DNA of 25,046 nucleotides, taken from IMG/VR virus record IMGVR_UViG_3300031834_000043, positions 1 through 25,046 of that record, one strand, 5' to 3'. The position numbers and the translations under genes were made by a program. How positions within the stretch are numbered: the first letter of the stretch is position 1; each line of letters starts with the position of its first letter. The notes below the pieces were generated by a model, which searched no databases, was not told the DNA's origin, and was given only the letters and a program-made list of their open reading frames with translations. Of this stretch, positions 1 to 7,824 are shown in pieces. This DNA comes from a virus.

Positions 1-26
1 TGAAGAATTAAGAAGGAGTGATACTG

Positions 27-197
27 ATGAGTAATACTGGTATAATGTGCATATACTTAAGCCCTAAGCGATGGTATAGGGTGCAAATTAAATATAAAGG
101 AAAGATTGTTGAAGGTGGAACATTTAGAGAGCTAAGTGCTGCAAAGAAAAAATTAAAAGAACTTAACAAAATATATCCAAGAAATATTTATAGGTGA
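27..197 (+). CDS. 56-aa small basic protein, arm/AP2-like DNA-binding candidate
   Basis: A short ORF begins at an ATG preceded by a strong Shine-Dalgarno (AAGGAG, bases 13-18) at good spacing, and ends 4 bp before the ligase start. The 56-aa product is Lys/Arg-rich. After a short N-terminus it has a beta-hairpin-like stretch (WYRVQIKYKGKIVEGGTF, residues 16-33), then a helix-like ELSAAKKKLKELNKIY. A strand-strand-strand-helix layout with an R-V-Q-I-K-Y-K-G core resembles AP2-type or phage-integrase arm-type DNA-binding domains, so nucleic-acid binding is plausible, but this is inference from pattern only. It is the first of three co-directional plus-strand genes. Its start and Shine-Dalgarno are convincing; its function is not known. 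Confidence 0.7.
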   Translation: MSNTGIMCIYLSPKRWYRVQIKYKGKIVEGGTFRELSAAKKKLKELNKIYPRNIYR

Positions 198-201
198 GAA
201 G

Positions 202-1266
202 ATGACTACAACGACGCTATATAAAGTAACTGCTACTGGAGCACTACAAGTTTGGCAAGTAACTAGGCACCCTGTGTCTGCTTCATTAGAAATTATGTAT
301 GGCCAGTTAAATGGTCAAATGCAACATCAGTGGGAAGACATCTATACTAACCTGTCAGGGCGGTCATTAGCAGAACAAGTTGAACTCCGTGCAGATTCTC
401 GTATTAACAAGCAGTTAGATAAAGGTTATTGCTATACTATTGAAGAAGCTCAACAAAGTATAGGACTCAATGCTAATAAAATGATAAGACCTATGTTAGC
501 CCAGCAGTATAAAAATAGGCCAGTAGACCACACTAAGTGCCTTATTCAGTATAAATATAATGGACATAGATGCTTAATCACCAATACTGGAGATGGTGTA
601 ATGCTGGCATATAGTAGGAATGGTAAACCTATTAATAGTATACCCCACATTCTGAAGTCCTTAGAGCATATTGGTGAAGGTGTTACCCTTGATGGCGAAT
701 TGTACCTCCATGATACGGCAATACAGGATGCTGGTAGTCTAATAAGAAAAACCCAACCAGGCAGTGAAAAATTAGAATTTATTTGCTATGATATAGTAGA
801 TAATGCTCCATATGAATATAGGCTAGAGAAAATATGTGGGTTAGCTGACTATAAGTATATTAAAGTCGCCCCTACTAAGTATGGAAATAGGGTGCAGAAC
901 CTTAATGAAGAACTTAACGAAGCATTAGTGTTAGGTTATGAAGGTTTAATACTTAGGCAAGGAGAATTTGGTTATGAAGCCGGTAAACGAAGTGCATCTC
1001 TCATCAAAGTAAAACAGTGGCTTGACGAGGAATTCCGAGTTATAGAGATTTATCCATCTAAAGATGGTTGGGCTGTACTATTATGCATTACAGATAAAGG
1101 TAGAATTTTTAGGGTATCGGCACCTGGAACTATGCAAGAGAAAACTAAAGTATTACTAGAGACATATAAATATATTGGAGAATGGGTTAATGTTGAGTTT
1201 TATGACTGGACTAATGACGGTATACCCTTCCACCCCGTAGCTCGTTACTGGAGATCACATGAGTAA
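202..1266 (+). CDS. ATP-dependent DNA ligase
   Basis: This enzyme seals nicks in DNA during phage replication and repair through a ligase-AMP intermediate. The nucleotidyltransferase motifs are clear. Motif I is KYNGHR (residues 118-123, catalytic Lys118), motif III is LDGELY (163-168), motif IIIa is around FICYDIVDN (193-201), motif IV is EGLILR (247-252) and motif V is LIKVK (267-271). An OB-fold-like C-terminus follows, ending near residue 354. Residues 1-80 form a separate N-terminal domain (LYKVT..., W44, K70-LDKGY) of the WGR-like type seen in some phage ligases. Motif I has Asn where most family members have Asp (KxDGxR). A Shine-Dalgarno (AGGTGA) lies just before the ATG, 4 bp after the previous gene. 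The 3' end overlaps the next gene by 8 bp, which suggests coupled translation. Family assignment is secure. Confidence 0.95.
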   Translation: MTTTTLYKVTATGALQVWQVTRHPVSASLEIMYGQLNGQMQHQWEDIYTNLSGRSLAEQVELRADSRINKQLDKGYCYTIEEAQQSIGLNANKMIRPMLAQQYKNRPVDHTKCLIQYKYNGHRCLITNTGDGVMLAYSRNGKPINSIPHILKSLEHIGEGVTLDGELYLHDTAIQDAGSLIRKTQPGSEKLEFICYDIVDNAPYEYRLEKICGLADYKYIKVAPTKYGNRVQNLNEELNEALVLGYEGLILRQGEFGYEAGKRSASLIKVKQWLDEEFRVIEIYPSKDGWAVLLCITDKGRIFRVSAPGTMQEKTKVLLETYKYIGEWVNVEFYDWTNDGIPFHPVARYWRSHE

Positions 1267-1555
1267 TTGTATCTATAAAAATAAAGTCCCACCTCGTGGA
1301 GATAGTATATCTTTGATAATAGAAGGACTTGAGAAAGAAACTGAGAAAGCTTTTCTTATACTGTATCAAAATAAACAATACTGGATACCAAAGTCACAAA
1401 CAGTATCAGTGCATATTGCCACTAAAGATAAAGAACATGATATTATAGTTATAAGTAAGTGGATTGCAGATACCAAAGGTCTTAAAGAAGAAACCCCTGA
1501 AGAGCTAATGTCTCCAAGGGTTATAGAGTTTATAGACGATGACTTACCTTTTTAA
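1259..1555 (+). CDS. 98-aa WIPKSQ-domain protein with SSB-like acidic C-terminal tip
   Basis: The gene starts inside the end of the ligase gene (ATGAGTAA overlap) behind a TGGAG ribosome site. The product has a small beta-rich core with YWIPKSQ at residues 41-47 and KWIADTKGL at 67-75. That pairing is found in a small domain common in phage and plasmid proteins of unknown role. The C-terminus is acidic and ends in EFIDDDLPF, very close to the DDDIPF tip by which bacterial single-stranded DNA-binding protein recruits replication and repair partners. No OB-fold is evident, so it is probably not an SSB itself. It may borrow or compete for SSB-tip-binding host proteins; that is inference. Its stop codon overlaps the stop of the convergent minus-strand gene. 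Confidence 0.85.
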   Translation: MSNCIYKNKVPPRGDSISLIIEGLEKETEKAFLILYQNKQYWIPKSQTVSVHIATKDKEHDIIVISKWIADTKGLKEETPEELMSPRVIEFIDDDLPF

Positions 1556-3978
1556 GGCGATCTAGTATGTAGCGTTAGTGCATCGAGAATTTTACTTATA
1601 GATTTTCCTTGTACTAACTCTGCTACATGTGGGTCAACATATTTACCCAGTATACCACGACTTACATCTTGGTATGCTTGCCGGAAATCAGCAGCACCTT
1701 TCGCTAATTTAGGATATACTTGAGCTTGCTGCTCATACGCTCTAGTAAACAAGCGTGGATCTCCTAATCTTTTACCAGACATGTTTAAAAAACCAGTATG
1801 CTTTGGCCACTTTTTAAGATATAATTCTAACTTAGCCGCTTCCATTGGTGTTATACCCCGTGTATTTTGGGGCTGTAGTAACTTACCAGTTAAAGTTTCT
1901 TTATTCTCCATTTCTGATGGATGTAAACCAAGTCCACCTAACTGAGAACCTGCTTGTTCCCGGTTCTCCATCTTACCAATTTTACTTAATCTATCAATAA
2001 GAACCATTTCTGGTTTAGTTAGTGCTTTGTCTTCAGACTTAAACCTATATGGATCAGTAGCTTCTCTATGATTAGCCCATTTAATGGGGTCAAATCTACC
2101 ATAAGTATCAGTACCATGTTCAATCAATGTTCTAGTCAACATGTTTTGGGTATCTAGTTTTTTCCATTCAGCCAAACCAGCCGTACCTCTTTGTTTCAAC
2201 ACCCCTTTATCAACAGCATTTTCTAATGTAAGAAGCATAGGTTTTAATGCTGCAATTTTTTGTCTAGCTAGTGCTTTATTCTCAGTAGCTAAATATGCAC
2301 TATCTAGTTCATCCTTTAACTGGCTTTTTAAATCTTTAAATTGCGCACCAGTAATATTCAAAGGCAAAAATGTACCTACCGCTGTTCTTCTAGGTATCAT
2401 AAGTTCATCAAACTTATTACCAAAATCAGTAACCATTCTAGCTAGTGTTTTATCATCAGCAGTAGCATTAGGTTTTACTGCACGATTTTGATACTGTCTA
2501 GTATGCCCATTAATAAATGACTTATCAGTCAAATCAAAAACACCCGTAGTATTAGCTTCTATTTCATTATACCTTTGCCCAATAGTATCATGGATCTGTT
2601 TAAGATCAGCTGGAGTCATGTTATCTATAGATTCCTTAGGTAAACCAGTTGCGGCATTCCATGCAGTTCTATTAGAAGCAATGGCATTCTTCATAACTTG
2701 TGTTTTAATGGGGTTACTAAACTTGTCTGAATTTGCCATAGCCGATTCAAAGGCTTGTGTTTCCTGATCACCATGTACCATTCCAGGTAAATCTTTACGC
2801 CCAGCAAGATAACTTGTCTTAAGAAGTTCTTGTTTATAGGGATCATTTTCATGATAGTTATGTGCGCGGGTTAGCCATGGAGCTATTTTGTTACCAATCA
2901 TAGTACCAGCTATAGATGATAACGCTGAACCTCCAATAGAGTTATCGTAATGTGCAGCACCTTCAGCAGCACCAAGTAACCCAGAGCCAATATACTGCCC
3001 AGTATTACCCATTAATGCAGATTTTTCTCCTGGCAGTTTAACTACATTAGCTTTATGTATGGCTTTTTCTAAAATAGGTTGGGCCCATTCTACTTGTGCT
3101 TTTCTTCCTACAGTACCAGTGCCTCTTTTAACTGCTTCAATAGCTGGATGTGTTATGGTAGGTAAATATGTACTAGAAAAGTTGCCTACAGTGGGGCTAA
3201 CATCTGCTAGTGCATTAGCTCCTTTAACAACTAAAGATTTGCCCTGCTTAATACCTTCACCAATAACTTTAGCAGGAACGTCGGCAATAAGTTGCCCAAT
3301 TTTATTTGTTGCGGGACCACCATATAAACCAGTAAGCATATAGGGTAAAGATGCCCCAAGACCTCCTGGTATACCTTTATTCTCACTAAAAGCCTGCATT
3401 AACTTGGATTCTTCAGCCTGTTCTTTAGCAAGTTTGTCTATTTTAGCTTCTACAGCATTAAAAGGTTTTAGGCCAACTAAATCAGGATGCTCTATACCCC
3501 ACACGGCTGTGATAGGTTCTGCTATATGTAACCCTATATTTTGTAGCCCAGCCCCTAACTTAGATATTTCTCTACCAGCACCAACATTGAACTTACTGGG
3601 TTTTACTCCACCAAATAGTCCACTGGCTGCTGCAATGGGGCCTAAGAATGGTATATCACTTGAGCTAAATGCTGGTAAGTCCTTAGCCATTTTGATAGCA
3701 GCTTTTTCTTCTGGTGACTTAGTAAAATAGTCAAGACCACGCTGCAATTGGTTTTCATAACCAGCCAACTCTTGGCGTTTAGCAGTCTCAGCCTCTACTA
3801 CTGCTTCATTACCATGGGACATACCTTCATGTTGGTTCTGAGCAAACATGCTATTAGATCCTGCTGGCTTTGTCAGTTGAAGTAGTTCTTCATCACTATA
3901 ATCTGAAGTAGGTTGCACTTTAGGTTTAATAGTAGGCCGAGCTAACTTCAAAAGTTCTTCATCAGTATAGGCTGTCAT
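1552..3978 (-). CDS. Large internal virion / DNA-ejection protein (808 aa)
   Basis: The product is 808 aa, mostly helical, with Ala/Gly-rich hydrophobic stretches (for example LGASLPYMLTGLYGG near 207-221 and IGSGLLGAAEGAAHY near 330-344). Such stretches suit a protein that leaves the capsid and inserts in or crosses the host envelope. The N-terminus carries two copies of a short repeat, YTDEELLKL (residues 4-12) and YSDEELLQL (27-35). Size, composition and position at the distal end of the late operon match the large ejection proteins of podoviruses (role of T7 gp16 or P22 gp16/gp20). No lytic transglycosylase or peptidase motif was recognised. Its ATG overlaps the stop of the upstream gene (ATGA). 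Its own stop lies in a TTAA shared with the convergent 98-aa gene. The ejection role is inferred from context. Confidence 0.8.
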   Translation of the reverse strand: MTAYTDEELLKLARPTIKPKVQPTSDYSDEELLQLTKPAGSNSMFAQNQHEGMSHGNEAVVEAETAKRQELAGYENQLQRGLDYFTKSPEEKAAIKMAKDLPAFSSSDIPFLGPIAAASGLFGGVKPSKFNVGAGREISKLGAGLQNIGLHIAEPITAVWGIEHPDLVGLKPFNAVEAKIDKLAKEQAEESKLMQAFSENKGIPGGLGASLPYMLTGLYGGPATNKIGQLIADVPAKVIGEGIKQGKSLVVKGANALADVSPTVGNFSSTYLPTITHPAIEAVKRGTGTVGRKAQVEWAQPILEKAIHKANVVKLPGEKSALMGNTGQYIGSGLLGAAEGAAHYDNSIGGSALSSIAGTMIGNKIAPWLTRAHNYHENDPYKQELLKTSYLAGRKDLPGMVHGDQETQAFESAMANSDKFSNPIKTQVMKNAIASNRTAWNAATGLPKESIDNMTPADLKQIHDTIGQRYNEIEANTTGVFDLTDKSFINGHTRQYQNRAVKPNATADDKTLARMVTDFGNKFDELMIPRRTAVGTFLPLNITGAQFKDLKSQLKDELDSAYLATENKALARQKIAALKPMLLTLENAVDKGVLKQRGTAGLAEWKKLDTQNMLTRTLIEHGTDTYGRFDPIKWANHREATDPYRFKSEDKALTKPEMVLIDRLSKIGKMENREQAGSQLGGLGLHPSEMENKETLTGKLLQPQNTRGITPMEAAKLELYLKKWPKHTGFLNMSGKRLGDPRLFTRAYEQQAQVYPKLAKGAADFRQAYQDVSRGILGKYVDPHVAELVQGKSISKILDALTLHTRSP

Positions 3979-5345
3979 TTTATAAGCCCCCGCTCTTTAG
4001 CCATTCTATATGCTTCTTCTTGAGATAACCTAGGTTTACCATTTATGAAACTTTCATTGTTAAGGGGTTCATATTTGGGTTGTCCATTTATATTCCCTCT
4101 GAATATAGTTTTAATTCCATCTGGCATATCAAAGGTATCCCCAATATTTTGACCTGTGGGTAATTTTACACCAGTGGCTACTTTAGCTACAAAAGGTTCC
4201 TTTAATGGTTTAGATGCAGGACTAGGTCCGGCTGCACCAGCATTTTCTTGATTCTGACTATATTTTCCAGGTAATCCAGGACCAGCGCGTACAGTAGCGC
4301 TACTGATCAGGTCATCTATATATTTAAGTTTAGTTTGAACAGCTTCAGCCTTAGAACCCCATGAGGGAATAGCTGCATTAGCTTTTTCTTCTGCTTCAGC
4401 ATAACTAAACCCTTGACCAGATAATAAATGAATGATAGCAATTTTAGCGGCAGAAGCATGCGCATCATATACTTGCTTACTAGCAGACTTTAATGTAGTA
4501 CCAACATCTTTAGCTATGTCCAAAGGTACTTTAGATAAAATATCAGCACCCCAGTCACTCGGATTCTTACTAATATCTAAATTAGCTCCACGTAAAGATT
4601 GCTCAATACCTTTGCGCGCATTAGTCAATGACCCAACCAACATACCAGTTTTACCTTGATCTTCTGTAACAGCTACTGGATGCTGTATAAGTTCACCAGT
4701 TTTTATATTAATGGTAGCTGGTACATTAGGATCATAACCCCAAGCAATTTTCTGTTCTTTTGTAGCAGGTTGCATTTGCGTATTATCACCAGTAAATATA
4801 TTCATACTGCCAGCTTTCTTAAGTTCCGCAGCTTTCGCGGCAAACTCAGGTGTTCCCAACTTTAAATGTGGATACATATCAACTACTTCACGGATTAAAT
4901 TTGGCTCTTCACGCAAAGCCGCAGTTTCTTGAGCTTTACCTAAGTCTGTAATACCACTCAAGCCCCTTTGTACTAACAAAGGATTCTTAGTATTTATTAA
5001 TGCGCGTAGGCCACCAAGGTGTTTCTTTATATCGGGGTTAGTCTCGGACTCGTACTGAGCATCTATAGCGGGTTTATAGGCATCTACCAGTTCCTGGGTA
5101 GCTTGCTTTTGCTGATACTTTTCAAGTTTATTAGATAGATAACTACTTGCAAGGTTACCCAGTATTCCTTTTAACACACCGCCTCCGCCCTGTTGTGGTG
5201 CTTGAACAGAAGTATCGGGCAACTGCATATTTGGAGCAGGAGGTAACTGGGGTATTCCGGTTTGTCCTCTATTTTGATTTTGACTAAGGAAGGCCAACAT
5301 TGTGGCTAACCCACGTGTATTATCGGTGTAATCTTCCTCAGCCAT
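3975..5345 (-). CDS. Putative DNA-ejection (internal virion) protein, 456 aa
   Basis: A 456-aa soluble-looking protein. Residues 30-56 are Pro/Gln/Gly-rich and low complexity, followed by helical segments. Residues about 290-350 (AKIAIIHLLSGQGFSYAE, then a Pro, then a long helix with YIDDLI) match the pattern of a helical domain seen in podoviral DNA-transfer proteins, where a G-x-x-F/Y-x-x-x-E core precedes a conserved Pro. The gene sits between a Gly/Ala-rich protein (8-bp overlap ATGGCTGA) and the 808-aa ejection protein (ATGA overlap). The three are therefore likely co-translated and co-packaged. The assignment rests on domain pattern and gene order; the exact role inside the particle is not known. 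Confidence 0.75.
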   Translation of the reverse strand: MAEEDYTDNTRGLATMLAFLSQNQNRGQTGIPQLPPAPNMQLPDTSVQAPQQGGGGVLKGILGNLASSYLSNKLEKYQQKQATQELVDAYKPAIDAQYESETNPDIKKHLGGLRALINTKNPLLVQRGLSGITDLGKAQETAALREEPNLIREVVDMYPHLKLGTPEFAAKAAELKKAGSMNIFTGDNTQMQPATKEQKIAWGYDPNVPATINIKTGELIQHPVAVTEDQGKTGMLVGSLTNARKGIEQSLRGANLDISKNPSDWGADILSKVPLDIAKDVGTTLKSASKQVYDAHASAAKIAIIHLLSGQGFSYAEAEEKANAAIPSWGSKAEAVQTKLKYIDDLISSATVRAGPGLPGKYSQNQENAGAAGPSPASKPLKEPFVAKVATGVKLPTGQNIGDTFDMPDGIKTIFRGNINGQPKYEPLNNESFINGKPRLSQEEAYRMAKERGLIK

Positions 5346-6057
5346 TGCTCTGCCCCATTAATTGTTTCATCAAGTCCATCATATCAGGATTTTTAGATCC
5401 ACCACCTTGTCCTTTCGACATTATGGACTGCATCAACTGTGCCGCGCCTTGTTCACCTTGGACTCCAGTGGGTTGTGGAGTAGAAGCTCCTAGACCAGAC
5501 TTTTTACTCTTACTAAGTAATGCACCTATCGCTGCTAAATCACCACCACCACCACCACCACCACCACCACCACCACCCTCTCCTCCACCACCGCTATTCT
5601 TACCCAAAAGTCCACTTAATAAGCCCCCAGTATTTGCAGCTTCTGTTCCTGCAGCCGCGGCTGGAGCAGCACTAGCAGAGCCACCACCCCAAGTTCCTGG
5701 AAAACCATAAGCTCCAATACCTGTACCAGCTGCCGCATTACCTGCTGTGCCAAGAGTTCCAGTTCCCCCTAAGTTTGCTGCTTGCAAAGCACTAGATAAA
5801 CCAGAACCACCAGTACCCGCTAACCCAGCTGCTTCTGGAGTTACAGCAGATGCCATAGTTGGTATTGCTGCGCCAACAGAACCAGCTAATCCAGAACTTG
5901 CCCCTGCTCCTGAAAGTCCTCCCATTGCAGTACCAGAACCTGCTACTGGAGCACCGATTCCTAAAGCACCCATTAATGAACTAGCGCCACCTGCTACTGC
6001 GCCACCTAGTGCCGATGCGGCACTTCCAATCGCTGCTGCCACTGCTGCAAAACTCAT
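5338..6057 (-). CDS. Gly/Ala-rich virion protein with a 12-residue polyglycine tract
   Basis: This 239-aa protein is made largely of Gly, Ala and Ser. The N-terminal 35 residues are small and hydrophobic and could insert in a membrane. Residues 161-172 are twelve consecutive glycines encoded by twelve identical GGT codons, a perfect trinucleotide repeat at 5541-5576. The C-terminus is more ordinary and helical, with MMDLMKQLM. Composition and location suggest a small ejection/internal virion protein (position of T7 gp14-type proteins), but no specific family motif is visible. It overlaps its neighbours by 4 bp upstream (ATGA) and 8 bp downstream. The composition is unusual enough that homology searches will be dominated by low complexity. 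Confidence 0.75.
   Translation of the reverse strand: MSFAAVAAAIGSAASALGGAVAGGASSLMGALGIGAPVAGSGTAMGGLSGAGASSGLAGSVGAAIPTMASAVTPEAAGLAGTGGSGLSSALQAANLGGTGTLGTAGNAAAGTGIGAYGFPGTWGGGSASAAPAAAAGTEAANTGGLLSGLLGKNSGGGGEGGGGGGGGGGGGDLAAIGALLSKSKKSGLGASTPQPTGVQGEQGAAQLMQSIMSKGQGGGSKNPDMMDLMKQLMGQSNG
5541..5576. repeat. Perfect (CAC)12 trinucleotide microsatellite
   Basis: Twelve uninterrupted CAC units on the plus strand read as GGT glycine codons in the Gly/Ala-rich virion gene. A pure trinucleotide run of this length is prone to slippage in replication. Changes would stay in frame and alter only the length of the polyglycine linker. Confidence 0.95.
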
Positions 6058-6467
6058 AATATCACCTCTAATTGTGCTTGATACTCTTCAAATGTATCAC
6101 TAACTAAATGTTTTTCAATATTGGATATACCAATCTTATCTGATTTGTGGACAGTAATATAAATAGTATCTTCTAAAGCATACCCAGCCCGTTTAGTTCC
6201 AGCAGGACTATTAAAAACCATACCTTCATTAAGTGTTATAGGCTCGTTATCATCATTAGTGGTAACACATAAGGATCCTTTAGCCACAATATTAATACAT
6301 TCAAAATTATGAATTTTACCAGTAAGAACAACACCCTTGGCAATATACAATGCTCTTACATATACACCAGGAATTTGAAAGTGCTTAACAGGTAATTCAA
6401 TACATTCAAAATTATTGGCAATAAATTTTTCAAGATTAATAATCTTGTCAACCATAGGCATATTCAT
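6054..6467 (-). CDS. Cupin-fold phage structural/assembly-associated protein
   Basis: The 137-aa product has the small cupin-like pattern found among podoviral structural genes. It contains IPGVYVRALYIAKG (28-41), LTGKIHNFECINIVAKG (48-64), a stretch with NSPAGTKRAGYALEDT (86-101), then IYITVH and a C-terminal helix with EEYQ. The family is known from phage late operons as a beta-barrel of unclear role. Whether it binds metal cannot be decided: His53 is present but a full cupin metal set is not obvious. It starts in an ATGA overlap behind a GGTGGA ribosome site and ends in another ATGA overlap with the Gly/Ala-rich gene. Fold call is fairly sure, function unknown. Confidence 0.8.
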   Translation of the reverse strand: MNMPMVDKIINLEKFIANNFECIELPVKHFQIPGVYVRALYIAKGVVLTGKIHNFECINIVAKGSLCVTTNDDNEPITLNEGMVFNSPAGTKRAGYALEDTIYITVHKSDKIGISNIEKHLVSDTFEEYQAQLEVIL

Positions 6468-7363
6468 AATAATCCACCACCTTTACTTTTACCGCTAGAA
6501 TTACCAGTTCCAAAACCCGAACTTGACCCATATCCAGTATCACTACTACTACCTTGACTAAGAACAGTTGGTCTGCCAATCGCATTTTGATATTGCTGCA
6601 TACCCATCCAAGGTGCATTGGCAGCATTAAATTGTCCCATGCCATATCCTTGCACGTTACCAGTTGAACCTATGCCTTGATTAATAGTTCCTTGGTATTG
6701 ACCCAACAGACCAGACATTAATTGTTGCCTGGCAAGATTACTGGCATCTGCTTGTTGAGCTATACCTAACCTATTCTGTAGGGCAGTATCGTAGGTATTA
6801 AAACCCATTTGATTTTCAGCACTAGTTAATTGCTGATTACCCAATGTTCGCATCAAAGCGTCCTCTGTACCTTGACGACTACCACCAGACATTCCTGCTG
6901 CTGCGGCTTTGGCATCAATCGTAGCTGAATTTAATGCTTGTGCATTGGCCTCATTTTGTTGCATAGATTCTTTTAATGGGCCTAGATAGCTATTACCCAT
7001 TCCCATCATTTGATTATAAACTCTTTGAGTTTGGCTAGGTGCATTTTGAGATTGCTGCAATGACTGCATAAGCTGTTTGCCAATATCCAAACCCCCATAT
7101 GCCCCTCCCTGCATATTTTTTTGGTTGGCAATAGCAGCATTCTGTGCCTGTTGATTTTGGAAATTAACAGCACCAGGAACCATCTTTTGACTTGTGGCAT
7201 TAGTACCACCAAATAAATTTTGTGCACTACCCCACATTTGCTGTAGTGCAGCTAATTGTTCGGGACTAATAAATTGATTGAATTGACTACTGGCAGCATT
7301 TTGGTACTTACCAGTCATTGAGTACATATTGTTTGCATTATTGCCTGAGCTTGACCCACTCAT
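6464..7363 (-). CDS. Gln/Asn/Gly/Ser-rich virion protein, ejection type
   Basis: A 299-aa protein rich in Q, N, G, S and M. A central segment with AAAAGMSGGSRQGTEDALM (residues about 153-171) and helices on either side matches the pattern seen in podoviral internal/structural proteins. The C-terminal 30 residues are a Ser/Gly low-complexity tail. It lies upstream of the cupin gene (4-bp ATGA overlap) and 11 bp after the GNAT-like gene. The ribosome site is AAGG about 10 nt before the ATG. It likely belongs to the particle, possibly as an ejection protein, but there is no catalytic or membrane motif to fix a role. Confidence 0.75.
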   Translation of the reverse strand: MSGSSSGNNANNMYSMTGKYQNAASSQFNQFISPEQLAALQQMWGSAQNLFGGTNATSQKMVPGAVNFQNQQAQNAAIANQKNMQGGAYGGLDIGKQLMQSLQQSQNAPSQTQRVYNQMMGMGNSYLGPLKESMQQNEANAQALNSATIDAKAAAAGMSGGSRQGTEDALMRTLGNQQLTSAENQMGFNTYDTALQNRLGIAQQADASNLARQQLMSGLLGQYQGTINQGIGSTGNVQGYGMGQFNAANAPWMGMQQYQNAIGRPTVLSQGSSSDTGYGSSSGFGTGNSSGKSKGGGLL

Positions 7364-7374
7364 AATTTTATACC

Positions 7375-7824
7375 TTAATGTAATTTACAAGTTATCACGG
7401 TATGAACTTCATTAAAGCCCCGTGTCTGTAGCAATCTAAGCCATCCATCACGAACAGCCAATCCTCGAAGTTCCGTGCAATTGAAATGCTTCGCCAAGTG
7501 CTTCATCATTTCTAACCATTCATCGCCCCATTCAACTAGCTTATTGCCGCCAAATATTGGGATTAGTAATGACCGAAGTCCACTGTCATAGGTTACAATT
7601 TCTGCTGTGGTCACAGCAATAATTTGCTTATTCTCATATATCGCCACTAACAATGAATTGCCATTGAAAGCTTTTTGTCTAATTGTTTCTTCTGTAAATT
7701 CATTATTGCTTACTTCAACCACTCGCATCAAATGAGGAAGCATTTCTTCCCACTTACTTTCAATCATTGCAGGATGAATAATCTCTATATGGTAATTATC
7801 TGTCTTAACTGTATTATCGTACAT
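7375..7824 (-). CDS. GNAT-like acyltransferase-fold protein of the virion module
   Basis: The 149-aa product follows the GNAT layout: an N-terminal alpha/beta portion, a beta-strand LLVAIYENKQIIAVTTAEIV (58-77), and a C-terminal RGLAVRDGWLRLLQTRGF (120-137) that mirrors the R-GR-GW-x-x-x-L-x-x-x-GF ending common in phage GNAT-like proteins. Such proteins recur in podoviral structural operons and may act in assembly or as virion components; whether this copy is catalytic is unclear because the canonical acetyl-CoA loop (Q/RxxGxG/A) is not evident. The ATG directly abuts the stop of the upstream fibre-like gene. Fold call moderate, role unknown. Confidence 0.75.
   Translation of the reverse strand: MYDNTVKTDNYHIEIIHPAMIESKWEEMLPHLMRVVEVSNNEFTEETIRQKAFNGNSLLVAIYENKQIIAVTTAEIVTYDSGLRSLLIPIFGGNKLVEWGDEWLEMMKHLAKHFNCTELRGLAVRDGWLRLLQTRGFNEVHTVITCKLH

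Noticed and set aside
1552-3978. Lytic transglycosylase or peptidoglycan hydrolase domain in the 808-aa protein
   Set aside because: Large ejection proteins often carry one, so I looked for the E-S/S-x-x-G-A-x-G-L-x-Q type motif; none is visible.
5300-6103. Proline- and alanine-rich plus-strand frames opposite the Gly/Ala-rich gene
   Set aside because: They are the antisense reading of a GC-biased glycine/alanine gene (CCA/CCT repeats), with no start signals, and are opposite to the operon direction.
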